DNA from: an uncultured Elusimicrobia bacterium
GTDB taxonomy: Bacteria > Elusimicrobiota > Elusimicrobia > UBA1565 > UBA9628
Direction of reading: 5' to 3'
NCBI GenBank assembly: GCA_903830945.1
Contig: CAIKVT010000027.1
Span: forward strand, 1 to 64,000
DNA length: 64,000 nt
Under the pieces are notes generated by a model. It saw only the letters and a list, made by a program, of their open reading frames with translations, did no database searches and had not been told where the DNA came from. Below, piece by piece: positions 1 to 8,959 of this stretch (positions are counted from its first letter, which is position 1; the number at the start of each line of letters is the position of its first letter). The position numbers were made by a program, and so were the translations under genes.

Positions 1-1
1 C

Positions 2-1024
2 GCGACCACTTCCTCCGGCGTCGCATTGACCTGGATGGCCGTGCGCAACTTCGATGACTTAACGCCCTTCGCCGACCCGGCCAACACGTCGCTCAAAGAG
101 CTCAGCCTCTACCAGGTCTACCGCGCCACCGCCCCCGTCCGGGCGTCCTGGAACCTCATGGTCAACCTCTCCACGGGCAGCGCGCTCACCTGGACCGATC
201 CCACCGGCATCACCGGATACTGCTACAGCCTCAAGGCCGTCAACAAAACCGGGACATCACCCATGTCCATGGTGCGCTGCGCAGGCGACCCGAGCGTCTG
301 GATCGTGGCCGCAGACGGTTCCTACATGAATATCCCGCCGCAGGGGATTACAGCCATCATGGGGACGCCCGGACAGCCGGACACCGCCTACCTCATCAGG
401 CCCAGCAGCGGGACCCCGGACCCGACACACGGCATCATGAAGGACGTGCAGTTCACGGCCTACAAAGGTGGCAGCGTCCTGGACACGAAGCTGACCATCG
501 ACGGCATGGCCACGCTGAACTTGCGCTACAACACGACTGGCTCCTCCGTCGTGACCGCCGGCTTGGGCACCGGGCTGCCCGCGCCCCAGCCGGACAACCT
601 CAGCGTCTTCTGGTACAACAACGCCAACTGGCTGCAACTCTATGGCCAGCTCGACTCAGCCAACCAAGCCATGGTCATCCAGACGGCGTTCTTCGGACCT
701 TATCAGCTTCGCCTCGCCGCGCGCACGGGACAGTTCATCTTCAACGCCGCCGGGCTCACCAACCGCTTCATCACCCCCAACGGCGACCAGAAGAACGACA
801 ACGTGGTCTTCATATTCGACAACCCCGCCAACTCGCCGGTCAGCGGCGAAATATTCGACGTGCGCGGCCGGCGCATGGTAAGCTCATTGCCGATCGGCCC
901 CGTGCCAAACAGCCTCATCTGGGACGGCACCGCCGGCGGCAAGCCGGTGCCCTCGGGGACCTACATCTACCAGCTCAGCGCCGTAGGCAAGACCTACACC
1001 GGGACCGTCTTCGTCATCAAATAA
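2..1024 (+). CDS. C-terminal part of a secreted surface protein with CHU_C/FlgD-like domain (5' truncated by window)
   Basis: The reading frame is open to the window edge, so the ORF-track start (a TTG at 26) is probably internal and the N-terminus lies outside. The visible part is rich in Ser/Thr/Gly and beta-strand-like, including fibronectin-like stretches. The last 95 or so residues (TPNGDQKNDN ... LIWDGT ... PSGTYIYQL) match the pattern of the gliding-motility-associated C-terminal domain (CHU_C, T9SS type B signal) and the related FlgD Ig-like fold. The same domain forms almost all of the small protein at 3565. It is likely an exported, surface-anchored protein. The substrate or ligand is unknown. 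TAA stop. Confidence 0.75.
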   Translation, partial: ATTSSGVALTWMAVRNFDDLTPFADPANTSLKELSLYQVYRATAPVRASWNLMVNLSTGSALTWTDPTGITGYCYSLKAVNKTGTSPMSMVRCAGDPSVWIVAADGSYMNIPPQGITAIMGTPGQPDTAYLIRPSSGTPDPTHGIMKDVQFTAYKGGSVLDTKLTIDGMATLNLRYNTTGSSVVTAGLGTGLPAPQPDNLSVFWYNNANWLQLYGQLDSANQAMVIQTAFFGPYQLRLAARTGQFIFNAAGLTNRFITPNGDQKNDNVVFIFDNPANSPVSGEIFDVRGRRMVSSLPIGPVPNSLIWDGTAGGKPVPSGTYIYQLSAVGKTYTGTVFVIK

Positions 1025-1039
1025 ATCTCAGCGCAAGAG

Positions 1040-1061
1040 GAATTAAGTATTGTGTCCCCGA
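1040..1061. repeat. 22-bp intergenic repeat, copy 1
   Basis: Contains AATTAAGTATTGTGTCCCC. A second copy with one mismatch sits at 37780-37801. Both copies lie 3-5 bp beyond the stop codon of a minus-strand gene. This could be a REP-like element or the relic end of a small transposon. Confidence 0.6.
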
Positions 1062-1064
1062 GAC

Positions 1065-3404
1065 TCAACGGGCCAGATACTTGAGGACGGCCTCCAGGTT
1101 GCGCCGAGCCATGGCATGCTCGGGGGCCAAACGCAAGGTCTCGCGATAGTGCACGGCGGCCTCCGCCAGTGCCCCGCGCCGAGCCAACACGTTGGCCAGG
1201 TTACAGTGCGCGTCCGGATAGTCCGGGTCAAGCCTCAGGGCCTCGCGATACTCGGCCAGAGAAGCCTCGATTTCGCCCCGGTCCAGCAAGACTGTGCCAA
1301 GGTTGTTGTGCGCCTGCGCCAAGCGCGGGTCCAGACGCAGAGCCTGGCGGTAGTGCGCGACGGCCTCGTCGCGACGACCCGCGCGCACCAAGGCCGTGCC
1401 CCAGCCGTTGTGCGCGGCCGCGGAACCGGGGTCAAGGCGCAGGGCCGCCGCAAACTCGGCGCAGGCCTCCGGAACGCGCCCCAGGTCGGAGAGGACCGAG
1501 CCCAGATTGACATGGGCGGCGACGTCGCCAGGCCGGGCCTTAGCCGCGGCCGCAAAGCTCTCCGCCGCTTCAGCGGGCCGGCCCAGGCGCACCAGGGCTA
1601 TGCCAAAACCGATGTGCGCGTCGGCCAACCCGGGGCTCAAGGCCACGGACCGGGCGTATTCCTGCGTCGCCTCGAGCAGACGGTCCGTGTCGCGCAGGAC
1701 ATCGGCCAAGCCGAGATGAGTCTGCGCCGTGCCGGGCCTCAGCCGCAGAGCCTCGCGGAAATGCCGCTCCGCCTCGGCCCATTGTCCCATCTTGGCAAGC
1801 AGAGCGGCCAAATTGTTATGAGCCTGGGCATAGTCCGGATCCCAGCGCAAGGCTTCCCGGTAAGCGGGCAGCGCCTGGACGGACAGGCCTTTTTTGGAAA
1901 GGGAATTGCCGAGGTTGTAGTAAGCGAAAGCGTTGGACGGATGGTTGCGGATTGCGACGTGATATTGGGCAATGGCCTCATCGGTGCGGCCTTGCTCGGC
2001 CAAGGCATTGCCCAGATTATTGGCCGCCCAGATATGTCGCGGATTATACTTCAAAGCGTTCATCCAGAGGCTCTCGGAGTCGCGCCACACCGCGATCTGG
2101 CGGACGGTCAGGCCGACCAGCGCTGAACATAAGGCCCCGGCCAAAGCCAGGCTCGCGACGCGGCCCGCGCGGCCGCCGCGCAAACCCCGCGCCAAAACTG
2201 CCCCGGCGGCCAGCGCCCAGCCCAGACAGGCGAGATAGGTGTAACGGTCCGCGGTGACGGCCTGACCGAGCTTGACTAAGCCCAGCACCGGGGCAAGGCT
2301 CACGCCGTAGCAGATCCACAGGACCAACCCCACCGGCCAACGCCGCCAGAGCCGGACCAGCGCAACGCTCGCCCCGACCACGACCAAGACGCAACCCCAA
2401 TAAGGCCACTTCCAGAGTGCCATAGGTTGGGGGGCCTCATAAAGGATATAGAGCGTCGCGGGCCAGAGTGTCTTCCCTATATAGAAGACCAGACCGTAGA
2501 AACACTGGGATATCCTGGGAACGAATCCCCAGTCCTGCAAAGTCATAGTGGCGCCCACGCCTTTTTGCGCCAAAAATCCAACGACTCCCGCGGTCGAGGC
2601 CAGCAGCAAGTAGGGGATCTTCTCCAGCCAAACCGGACGCGCCTCGGACTCCCACCAGCGCACCGGATCGAGCGGTAAACGGCGCAAGGGATAGAGATCC
2701 AAAGCCAGCAAGATGAGGGGCAGGCCTATGACGATAGCCTTGGAGAGAAGCGCGGCGGCAAAAAAGACCAAGGCCCAAGCGTGGCGGCGCAGCCAACCGG
2801 TGCGGCCCAGGCCTCGCAAGTAGCAAGCCAGGCAGAGCAGAAAAAAGAAGCCGGAAAGAACATCGCGCCGTTCCGTCACCCAGGTCACCGATTCCACACG
2901 CAACGGATGCAGGGCGAAGACCAAGGCGGCAAAAGCGGCCGAAAGGGGCAGCCGCCAGACCGGACCGGCCTCGTCCGGCAGCACGGATACAACGCCCTGG
3001 CCCGCCGCCTTGCGCAGCAAGGCCAGGGCCACGGCGAAGAATACCCCGGCGTTAGCCGCGTGCAGGATCAGGTTGGTCAGATGATAACCGAAGGGTTTGA
3101 GGCCCCACAAGGTATAGTCCGCGCCCAAGCTCAGCCAGCTCAAGGGCTGGTAGGGGCCGAGGTAGGAGGTGGTGAACATCCATTTGATCTGGATCCAGCC
3201 CAGGCCGCGGAAATCTGGATTGTCGAGGATATTGTAGTCGTCGTCCCAGTTGACGAAACCGTTGCGCAAACAAGGCAGGTAGACTAAAGCCGTGGCCACG
3301 ACGACGAGGATGGCAAGCCCTATGACCCAGCGCAAGGCCGGGCCGTCTGCCTGCGTAGATACGGGCTCCGGCGGGGGGGACCTATGGCCGCGATGCTTGC
3401 TCAT
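1065..3404 (-). CDS. Polytopic membrane protein with C-terminal TPR array (TMTC-like)
   Basis: A 779-residue protein. The first 440 or so residues hold about ten hydrophobic segments typical of bacterial PMT/TMTC-like membrane proteins, including the early signature FVNWDDDYNI and PYQPLSWLSL. From about residue 450 to the end there are roughly nine tetratricopeptide repeats (motifs such as NNLGNALAEQGRTDEA and HNNLGTVLLDRGEIE). In eukaryotic TMTCs the membrane half is an O-mannosyltransferase; whether the bacterial ones transfer sugar is not established. The DD pair near the N-terminus is compatible with a GT-C catalytic loop. A TATAAT box lies 14 nt upstream of the ATG. It is divergent from the small surface protein at 3565. 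Confidence 0.85.
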   Translation of the reverse strand: MSKHRGHRSPPPEPVSTQADGPALRWVIGLAILVVVATALVYLPCLRNGFVNWDDDYNILDNPDFRGLGWIQIKWMFTTSYLGPYQPLSWLSLGADYTLWGLKPFGYHLTNLILHAANAGVFFAVALALLRKAAGQGVVSVLPDEAGPVWRLPLSAAFAALVFALHPLRVESVTWVTERRDVLSGFFFLLCLACYLRGLGRTGWLRRHAWALVFFAAALLSKAIVIGLPLILLALDLYPLRRLPLDPVRWWESEARPVWLEKIPYLLLASTAGVVGFLAQKGVGATMTLQDWGFVPRISQCFYGLVFYIGKTLWPATLYILYEAPQPMALWKWPYWGCVLVVVGASVALVRLWRRWPVGLVLWICYGVSLAPVLGLVKLGQAVTADRYTYLACLGWALAAGAVLARGLRGGRAGRVASLALAGALCSALVGLTVRQIAVWRDSESLWMNALKYNPRHIWAANNLGNALAEQGRTDEAIAQYHVAIRNHPSNAFAYYNLGNSLSKKGLSVQALPAYREALRWDPDYAQAHNNLAALLAKMGQWAEAERHFREALRLRPGTAQTHLGLADVLRDTDRLLEATQEYARSVALSPGLADAHIGFGIALVRLGRPAEAAESFAAAAKARPGDVAAHVNLGSVLSDLGRVPEACAEFAAALRLDPGSAAAHNGWGTALVRAGRRDEAVAHYRQALRLDPRLAQAHNNLGTVLLDRGEIEASLAEYREALRLDPDYPDAHCNLANVLARRGALAEAAVHYRETLRLAPEHAMARRNLEAVLKYLAR

Positions 3405-3418
3405 AAGACGCCTTTGCC

Positions 3419-3424
3419 ATTATA
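3419..3424 (-). promoter_or_regulatory. -10 box for the TPR membrane protein
   Basis: TATAAT on the minus strand, 14 nt before the ATG at 3404. No convincing -35 was seen. Confidence 0.35.
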
Positions 3425-3564
3425 CCCTGTTTAAGGTTTCAGGCGCACCTCGATCGATAAAACCAGCCAGGGCTCCCCTCACGTTTCTTCGCCTCGTTTT
3501 CGCACGTCTGCAATATAAATTTCGCACCGGCCCCCTATACTGTAGACGCGCAAGAGCACATATC

Positions 3565-3930
3565 ATGGCCCTCTCAAGAAGGATCCTCGTGCTGTCCCTG
3601 GGCATCGCCTTGGCCCTTTCGAGCGTGCTCCTGGCTCAAGGATTCTCCTTCCTAGGCCCAAGCAACCGCTTCGTCACTCCCAACGGCGATGGCTATAATG
3701 ACAACGTCGCCTTCAATTTTTCCAATCTCTCCTGGTCAGAGGTCACAGGGAAAATTTACGATATGACCGGCCGCTTCGTGGCGAACACCACGCCGCCCAG
3801 CGATATCAAAGGCCCACTACTCTGGGACGGTAAATCCAGCAACGGCACGACCGTACGTACCGGGGTGTACGTATACGTCATCAACTGCGAAGACAACGTC
3901 TCCCGCGGCGTGGTGGTGGTGATCCAATGA
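3565..3930 (+). CDS. Small exported protein made of a single CHU_C/FlgD-like domain
   Basis: The ORF track starts at 3292 inside the divergent gene. The ATG at 3565 gives a clean signal peptide (RRILVLSLGIALALSS) followed directly by the domain, so I use it (121 residues). The mature part (FVTPNGDGYNDNVAF ... LLWDGK ... GVYVYVI) is the same fold as the tail of the protein at 2-1024, with a Ca-binding-like NGDGYND loop. In known proteins this module is a C-terminal sorting or anchoring domain; here it stands alone. It overlaps the next gene by ATGA, so the two are probably translationally coupled. The PorV-like partner suggests an outer-membrane role. Confidence 0.8.
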   Translation: MALSRRILVLSLGIALALSSVLLAQGFSFLGPSNRFVTPNGDGYNDNVAFNFSNLSWSEVTGKIYDMTGRFVANTTPPSDIKGPLLWDGKSSNGTTVRTGVYVYVINCEDNVSRGVVVVIQ

Positions 3931-5957
3931 CGAAGCTGCTTGCGGCTGCAGCCTTGATCCTGGCCCTGGCTGGTCAGCCGGCCTTGGCCGCCTTCGAAGA
4001 CCAAGGCGCCGGCGCCCGTGCGCCAGGACTGGGCAACGCCTTCACCGCCGTGTCCGACGACGTCTACGCCGTCTTCTATAACCCCGCCGGCCTGGCGCAA
4101 CTGGAGCGGCCGGAGTTGGGGACCTCTTACAGCCGGCTCCTGATGGGCCTCTCCGACGGCACCAATCTCAGCGTCATGGACCTCGCCTACGCCCAGCCCT
4201 TGCGGGCAGGCCGTCAAGGCACCTTGGCCGCGGGCCTGCAACGCTTCACCGCGGGCAGCCTTTACAACGAGCAGACCATCAACCTCTCCTACGGCCGCCT
4301 CATCTGGCAAACCGACTCCGGCGACCGCCTCCTCGGCGGAGTGAGCGTCAAGCAACTGTCGCACGGCTTTGCCACGCCGCCAGAGGCGGCCAATTCCTAT
4401 GAAAAGGGCGTCAGCGGCCAGGGCACCGACCCCATCCTCTCCGGCAAGAACACGCAAAGCGCCATGGACGCGGATTTAGGCTTCCTCTATCAGACCCGGA
4501 AGCGCTGGCGCCTAGCCCTAGACTTGCAGCACCTCATGCAGCCCAACGTAGCCTTCGCCGGCACGGACAAGCTGCCCATGAGCGTTCGCATGGGCGCGGC
4601 ATGGCGGAGCCTGTGGATGACCCTCATAGGAGAAGTACACCAGCAGCAATCCCCCACGGGCAGCACGGACCGCGACTTCACCCTCGCCGCCGAGCGCTAT
4701 TTCCCCACCCTCACCATGGGCCAATTCGGGATGCGCGGCTCATTAGGCTTCGGCAGCCGGGATTACGAGCAGATCACCTTAGGCCTCGGCTACCGCATCA
4801 ATAAGATACAGCTCGACTACGCTTTCCTTATGCCCCTTGGCACCGTGGAAGGCACGGCGGGAACTCATCGGGTGGCTTTCACCTGGCACTTCGGAGCCCC
4901 GGCTCCGGAGGATGAGATCACCCAGGAACTTCTGGACCAGGCCCGGCAGATGCGCGAAGGCCGCGGCCCCGGCTATGGCTACGAGTACACGGCGGAACTA
5001 CGGCCGCTGAGCCTCGACGACCCCAGGCTGGCGGATGTGCGCCGCCTCATCGAAATCCGTTACTACCGTCAGGCCCAACTGACCTTGACCAAGTTCATCG
5101 TGGACCAGAGGCCCAACGCGCCCCTGGTGCGACTGTCCAACCGCCTCGACCTGGTCGCCCAATATTATCCCGATTGGTCCGGCCCGCGCAGCCGCTGGGA
5201 TAACTTCGTCGTAGCGGCGATCTATGAGTTCCTGCACGGCCACGACCGCAAGGCGATCCTGAAGGCCTCCTACGCCTTCAGCCTCAACCGCAACGACTCC
5301 AAGTTCAATAAATTCCTGGCGGACTTGGAGAACGCCGTGGGCATCCAGGCCGAGCGCCTGGCCCCGGACAACCCGCGCGGGTTCGCCAACGAGATGCTCG
5401 CGCGCGTCGAAGCCGCCAACAGCCGCCATGAAGTCCAGACCGTCAGTATGATCCTGCAGGATCTCCTGGAGCTTGACGACCAGGACGTCGCGACGACGGA
5501 AAAGGTCGGTTCGATGTATTACATCCTGGGCCGCTACCAGGAGGCCATCGCGACCTGGACCATGGCCCTGCGCATGGAGAAGACCGCCACGGAGAACACG
5601 AACATCCAGTACCACATCAATCTGGCGCGCCAACGGATGGGCGGGAATACCGCGGCGCCGGAAGCCGCCACGCCGCCGGCCCTGAGCACGGCCCCGGTCA
5701 CGGCGCCGGCCGCAGCCCCGGCCGAAGCCCCGGCCGAAGCTCCGGCGCCGGCCAAGCCGGCCGCCTCACGCAAGTCGACTAATCCAGAGGCCGTAGAGCG
5801 CCTCTTCCAGAAAGGCGTCGAGCATTACGCCCGCGGCGAGTACCTGCAGGCAACGGCCATGTTCATGCGCATCCTGCAGATCGACCCGACCAACGCCCAG
5901 GCGCTCAAAGCCATGGAACGCCTACAGAATAAAACCCCCAGCGGCGGAAATCCGTGA
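3927..5957 (+). CDS. PorV/PorQ-like outer-membrane barrel with C-terminal TPR domain
   Basis: 676 residues. Signal peptide at 1-22 (LLAAAALILALAGQPALA). Residues 23 to about 315 begin GARAPGLGNAFTAVSDDVYA and NPAGLAQL, the hallmark start of the PorV/PorQ (UPF0164) 14-strand barrel family, and alternate as expected for strands. The C-terminal half is soluble, with helical TPR-like repeats (about 480-580, and a last one at about 630-665, ARGEYLQATAMFMRIL) separated by a Pro/Ala-rich linker near 580-615. In T9SS bacteria PorV shuttles sorted proteins; here the barrel sits directly behind a protein with a sorting-like domain. The next gene overlaps by 4 bp (GTGA). The function as a secretion component is inferred. 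Confidence 0.8.
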   Translation: MTKLLAAAALILALAGQPALAAFEDQGAGARAPGLGNAFTAVSDDVYAVFYNPAGLAQLERPELGTSYSRLLMGLSDGTNLSVMDLAYAQPLRAGRQGTLAAGLQRFTAGSLYNEQTINLSYGRLIWQTDSGDRLLGGVSVKQLSHGFATPPEAANSYEKGVSGQGTDPILSGKNTQSAMDADLGFLYQTRKRWRLALDLQHLMQPNVAFAGTDKLPMSVRMGAAWRSLWMTLIGEVHQQQSPTGSTDRDFTLAAERYFPTLTMGQFGMRGSLGFGSRDYEQITLGLGYRINKIQLDYAFLMPLGTVEGTAGTHRVAFTWHFGAPAPEDEITQELLDQARQMREGRGPGYGYEYTAELRPLSLDDPRLADVRRLIEIRYYRQAQLTLTKFIVDQRPNAPLVRLSNRLDLVAQYYPDWSGPRSRWDNFVVAAIYEFLHGHDRKAILKASYAFSLNRNDSKFNKFLADLENAVGIQAERLAPDNPRGFANEMLARVEAANSRHEVQTVSMILQDLLELDDQDVATTEKVGSMYYILGRYQEAIATWTMALRMEKTATENTNIQYHINLARQRMGGNTAAPEAATPPALSTAPVTAPAAAPAEAPAEAPAPAKPAASRKSTNPEAVERLFQKGVEHYARGEYLQATAMFMRILQIDPTNAQALKAMERLQNKTPSGGNP

Positions 5958-7405
5958 GCATCCGGATCAAACTCGCTTTGATCATCTCCATCGCAATGGC
6001 CGCGGCCACGGCCGCCACCGCCGGTGCCTTCCTCTCCCTGCAATACGCGTCGCTCCGCCAGGCGCAGGAAGAGAAGATCCGGCTCTGGAAAGCGAACATC
6101 GCCAACATCGCCTCTGAGTCCATGCTGGCCCATGATCCGCTGATGCTGCTCGACTATCTCCAAGGCCTGCGCCACTACCAGGAATTCCTGCGCCTGCGCC
6201 TCGACGCCGGGGACGGGTGGCAGGACGTAGGCAAAACCGAGGCATCGCTGACGGCCGGGTCGGCGCGCATCGAGACCTTGAGCGTGCCCGCTCCCGTGGA
6301 GGGAAAAGGCGGACGTTCTTCTTCACCGCAAAGCGCCGCGAGCAAGCACCAAGCCGTCAGCGTAGAGATCTGGCTCTCCCGCACCGCCCTCGACGCCGGC
6401 CTGCGCGAGGCTCGCACGGAACTGGAGCGGAATCTGCGCATCGCGGCCGGCGGCGTGACCCTGGCTTGGCTGCTCCTGTGCTTTCCCCTGGGCTGGACCA
6501 TGACCAGGCGCATCCTGCGCATCGAAACGGTCCTGCACGAGATTGGAGCGGGCCGGGCCGAAGCCCGAGTGGCTATAACCGGTTCCGACGAGGTGGCCCG
6601 CCTGGCCCAAGGCGTCAACGACATGGCCGACCAGCTCCAAGAGCTCGACCAGCTCAAAAAAACATTCGTGGCCTCGGTCACCCACGAGCTGCGATCGCCT
6701 TTGGGCGCCATAGAGAGCCAAGTCAAGACGCTGCTCGCAGACACGGAGCGACTCTCGCCTGAAGGCCGCGAGAACCTCCAGCGCATCATGAACAACGCCA
6801 ACCGCCTGGGGCACTTCGTGACAAATCTCCTGGACATGGCCAAGATCGAACGCGGCAAGCTGGACTACGCCCCCCGCCCCATGAACCTCTCCGAGCTCGT
6901 GGAGAACACAGTCCTCTTCTTCCAGCCCAAGTCGGCGGAGGGACGCATCACCCTAGAGGAAGATATCGCCCAGGGCGTCAACTTGTGCGCGGACCCGGAC
7001 CTCGTGGCCCACGTGCTCACCAACCTCATCTCCAACGCCCTCAAGTTCACCCATCCCGGCGGCCGCGTACGGGTGGAGCTCAAACAGAAGGCCGGCGGCG
7101 CGGAATGCTCGGTCACGGATTCGGGAGTCGGGATCCCGCCGGAAGGCCTGGCGCGTATCTTCCAGCCATTCGAAAGGGTCAAGAACCCCCTGCGCGCCAC
7201 GGGAGTAGGCCTGGGGCTGGCCATCTCAAAGTCTATCATGGACATGCACGGCGGGAACATCAGCGCGCAATCGAAGATCGGCCGCGGGAGCCGCTTCTGC
7301 TTCTTCCTTCCGGATACGCCGACGCCCGTGACGACCAACGCATTCCCAAATGATCATGACGCATCCGCGCCGCCGCAGGCCCATGACGACGCTCGACCTT
7401 CGTAA
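5954..7405 (+). CDS. Membrane sensor histidine kinase (HAMP-HisKA-HATPase)
   Basis: Starts with GTG overlapping the stop of the barrel gene. 483 residues: TM helix at about 5-27, a periplasmic sensor region, second TM at about 160-180 (GVTLAWLLLCFPLGWTM), HAMP to about 235, HisKA with the H-box SVTHELRSPLGAIE, then HATPase_c with the N-box LISNALKF, DSGVGIP and GVGLGLAIS. All catalytic boxes are intact, so it should autophosphorylate on the H-box His. No cognate regulator is adjacent; response regulators occur 7-8 kb downstream. Co-transcription with the PorV-like gene suggests envelope sensing. The ligand is unknown. Confidence 0.93.
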   Translation: MSIRIKLALIISIAMAAATAATAGAFLSLQYASLRQAQEEKIRLWKANIANIASESMLAHDPLMLLDYLQGLRHYQEFLRLRLDAGDGWQDVGKTEASLTAGSARIETLSVPAPVEGKGGRSSSPQSAASKHQAVSVEIWLSRTALDAGLREARTELERNLRIAAGGVTLAWLLLCFPLGWTMTRRILRIETVLHEIGAGRAEARVAITGSDEVARLAQGVNDMADQLQELDQLKKTFVASVTHELRSPLGAIESQVKTLLADTERLSPEGRENLQRIMNNANRLGHFVTNLLDMAKIERGKLDYAPRPMNLSELVENTVLFFQPKSAEGRITLEEDIAQGVNLCADPDLVAHVLTNLISNALKFTHPGGRVRVELKQKAGGAECSVTDSGVGIPPEGLARIFQPFERVKNPLRATGVGLGLAISKSIMDMHGGNISAQSKIGRGSRFCFFLPDTPTPVTTNAFPNDHDASAPPQAHDDARPS

Positions 7406-7427
7406 TAATTTATTCATATAGTTTTAC

Positions 7428-7433
7428 TATAAT
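7428..7433 (+). promoter_or_regulatory. -10 box before the FliF-FliG fusion gene
   Basis: TATAAT in an AT-rich 42-bp gap, 14 nt before the ATG at 7448. No good -35. It suggests the fusion gene can be transcribed independently of the kinase upstream. Confidence 0.4.
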
Positions 7434-7447
7434 CTTCAGCGAGCCCC

Positions 7448-8908
7448 ATGAACTTCCTCCTGCTGACACTCATGCTGCTGACGGCCGCCCCGGGTCGGGC
7501 CACCACCGAAGAAACCGAAACGGGCCAGCGCCTAACGACAGAAGCCACCGAATTCCTGGATCAGCTCCTGGGGCCTGGCCGCGCCAAGGTCCTGGTCACA
7601 GTCCAAGGCGAGAAGTCCGAGACCAGGACCCAGACCGACATGATCACGCCTATAAAGAAACCGGCGGAGCTGGCCAAGACTTTACCCGGCTACACGCAGG
7701 AGGCGGCCGCGCGACCGCCCGACTTCGACTACCTCCAGAAAGATCAGGAACAGACCCTGCGTCAAAGCGGCCTGCTCATCAAGAGACTTCACGCCACCGC
7801 CATCCTCGACATCGGCGTGACGGAAGCCCAGGCCAACCTGGCACGCCAACTGCTCCCGGATCTGCTGCGCATGGACGCCAACCGCGGGGATATCCTGACG
7901 GTGGTACGGGCTCCGCTCCTGCCGCCCTGGCGACAGATGATCCTGGGCTCCGAAGGGCTGCGCATCGTCCTGCAATACACATTCTGGTTCGTGACCGCCC
8001 TCGTGCTTCTGACGTTCATCGGGATCATCGGATATATCATCGCCATGCGAGCCATCCGCACCTTAGTAGTCGAGGTGGGCAAGGTCCGAGGGGCCGGTGC
8101 CGCGGAACTGCGCCAGAAGACGGCTGGGGCGGCCGGGAACAGCCGCATCGAGGAGCTTCCCGAGATCCTGCCGGGCACCCCCGCCCTGACGGGCGACGTG
8201 CCCAGCCTTGAGGCAGGGCGCGCCCCGGCCTTAGGCCGACGCTTCGATTTCCTGACCGCAACGTCCCCAGCCGACCTAGCCGAGCACTTGGCGCTGGAGA
8301 AGCCTCCAGACCTCGCTCTGCTGTTCGGATACCTCGCCGACACCCACGACTCTTTGGCCAGCCGGCTTTTCACGGCCCTGCCCGCCGATCTGCAGACCGA
8401 GGTTTCGCAGCACCTCTCCCATCTCAATATGGCCGACCCGGAAAGACTCGCCATGCTGGAGAGCCGCCTGCGTACAGCGATGGAATTCGGCATCCGCGGC
8501 GCGGACCGGCTCGGACGCATCCTCAGCCGCATCCCAACATCCCAACGCGAGGGGATACTTGGAGAAATGATGTCCCGCGACCCCGCCGCCGCGGAGAAGG
8601 TGGAGGGCTCCATGATCCCATTCGAGAGCCTCTCCGAACTCCCGGACGCTCAGCTGCGCCGCCTGCTCACCGCAGTCCCCTATCAGGAATGGGGCACGGC
8701 CCTGCGCAGCTCCCCGGAAGAACTGGTCCAACGCGTCTCTCTGCTCCTGCCCGCCGAAGCCCAAGCGGCCCTGCGCGACTATTTGGAGGCGCCGCAGCCG
8801 ACCGAGCGAGTCCTAGAGGCGCGCTCCAAGATCCTGTCTTTGGCTTACACGCTGGCCGCCCAAGGCCTCATCTCCTTTAAACGGGAAGACTCCTCGAAAT
8901 TGATATAG
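7448..8908 (+). CDS. Truncated FliF fused to FliG (rotor-like protein)
   Basis: 486 residues. Signal peptide or TM at 1-18. Residues 30-157 match the third ring-building part of FliF: GPGRAKVLVTV near the start and the closing pattern RLHATAILD ... DANRGDILTVV, as in FliF (GFD..RGD.v.VV). A strong TM at about 174-200 corresponds to FliF helix 2. After a linker, residues 270-480 align by eye with FliG middle and C domains: EKPPDLALLF (EHPQ position), GADRLGRILSRI, PFESLSEL, QLRRLLTAV, TALRSS, ALRDYLE, ILSLAYTLAAQGLI. The N-terminal TM and RBM1/2 of FliF and FliG_N are missing. Of the FliG torque residues, the first (Lys to Arg) and one Asp seem kept, others are changed. With motAB at 11.2-12.6 kb it suggests a rotary motor; no FliM, FliN, hook or export gene is in the window. 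Confidence 0.8.
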   Translation: MNFLLLTLMLLTAAPGRATTEETETGQRLTTEATEFLDQLLGPGRAKVLVTVQGEKSETRTQTDMITPIKKPAELAKTLPGYTQEAAARPPDFDYLQKDQEQTLRQSGLLIKRLHATAILDIGVTEAQANLARQLLPDLLRMDANRGDILTVVRAPLLPPWRQMILGSEGLRIVLQYTFWFVTALVLLTFIGIIGYIIAMRAIRTLVVEVGKVRGAGAAELRQKTAGAAGNSRIEELPEILPGTPALTGDVPSLEAGRAPALGRRFDFLTATSPADLAEHLALEKPPDLALLFGYLADTHDSLASRLFTALPADLQTEVSQHLSHLNMADPERLAMLESRLRTAMEFGIRGADRLGRILSRIPTSQREGILGEMMSRDPAAAEKVEGSMIPFESLSELPDAQLRRLLTAVPYQEWGTALRSSPEELVQRVSLLLPAEAQAALRDYLEAPQPTERVLEARSKILSLAYTLAAQGLISFKREDSSKLI

Positions 8909-8959
8909 TCCCGAGGCTGAGCATGGTGCCCGGGAAGAACAATCTGATAAGATAGCATC

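Noticed and set aside
1050-2126. 358-residue plus-strand ORF
   Set aside because: Antisense to the TPR array of the 1065-3404 gene. Its Gln/Arg/Gly-rich repetitive composition is what the reverse of TPR codons gives at high GC.
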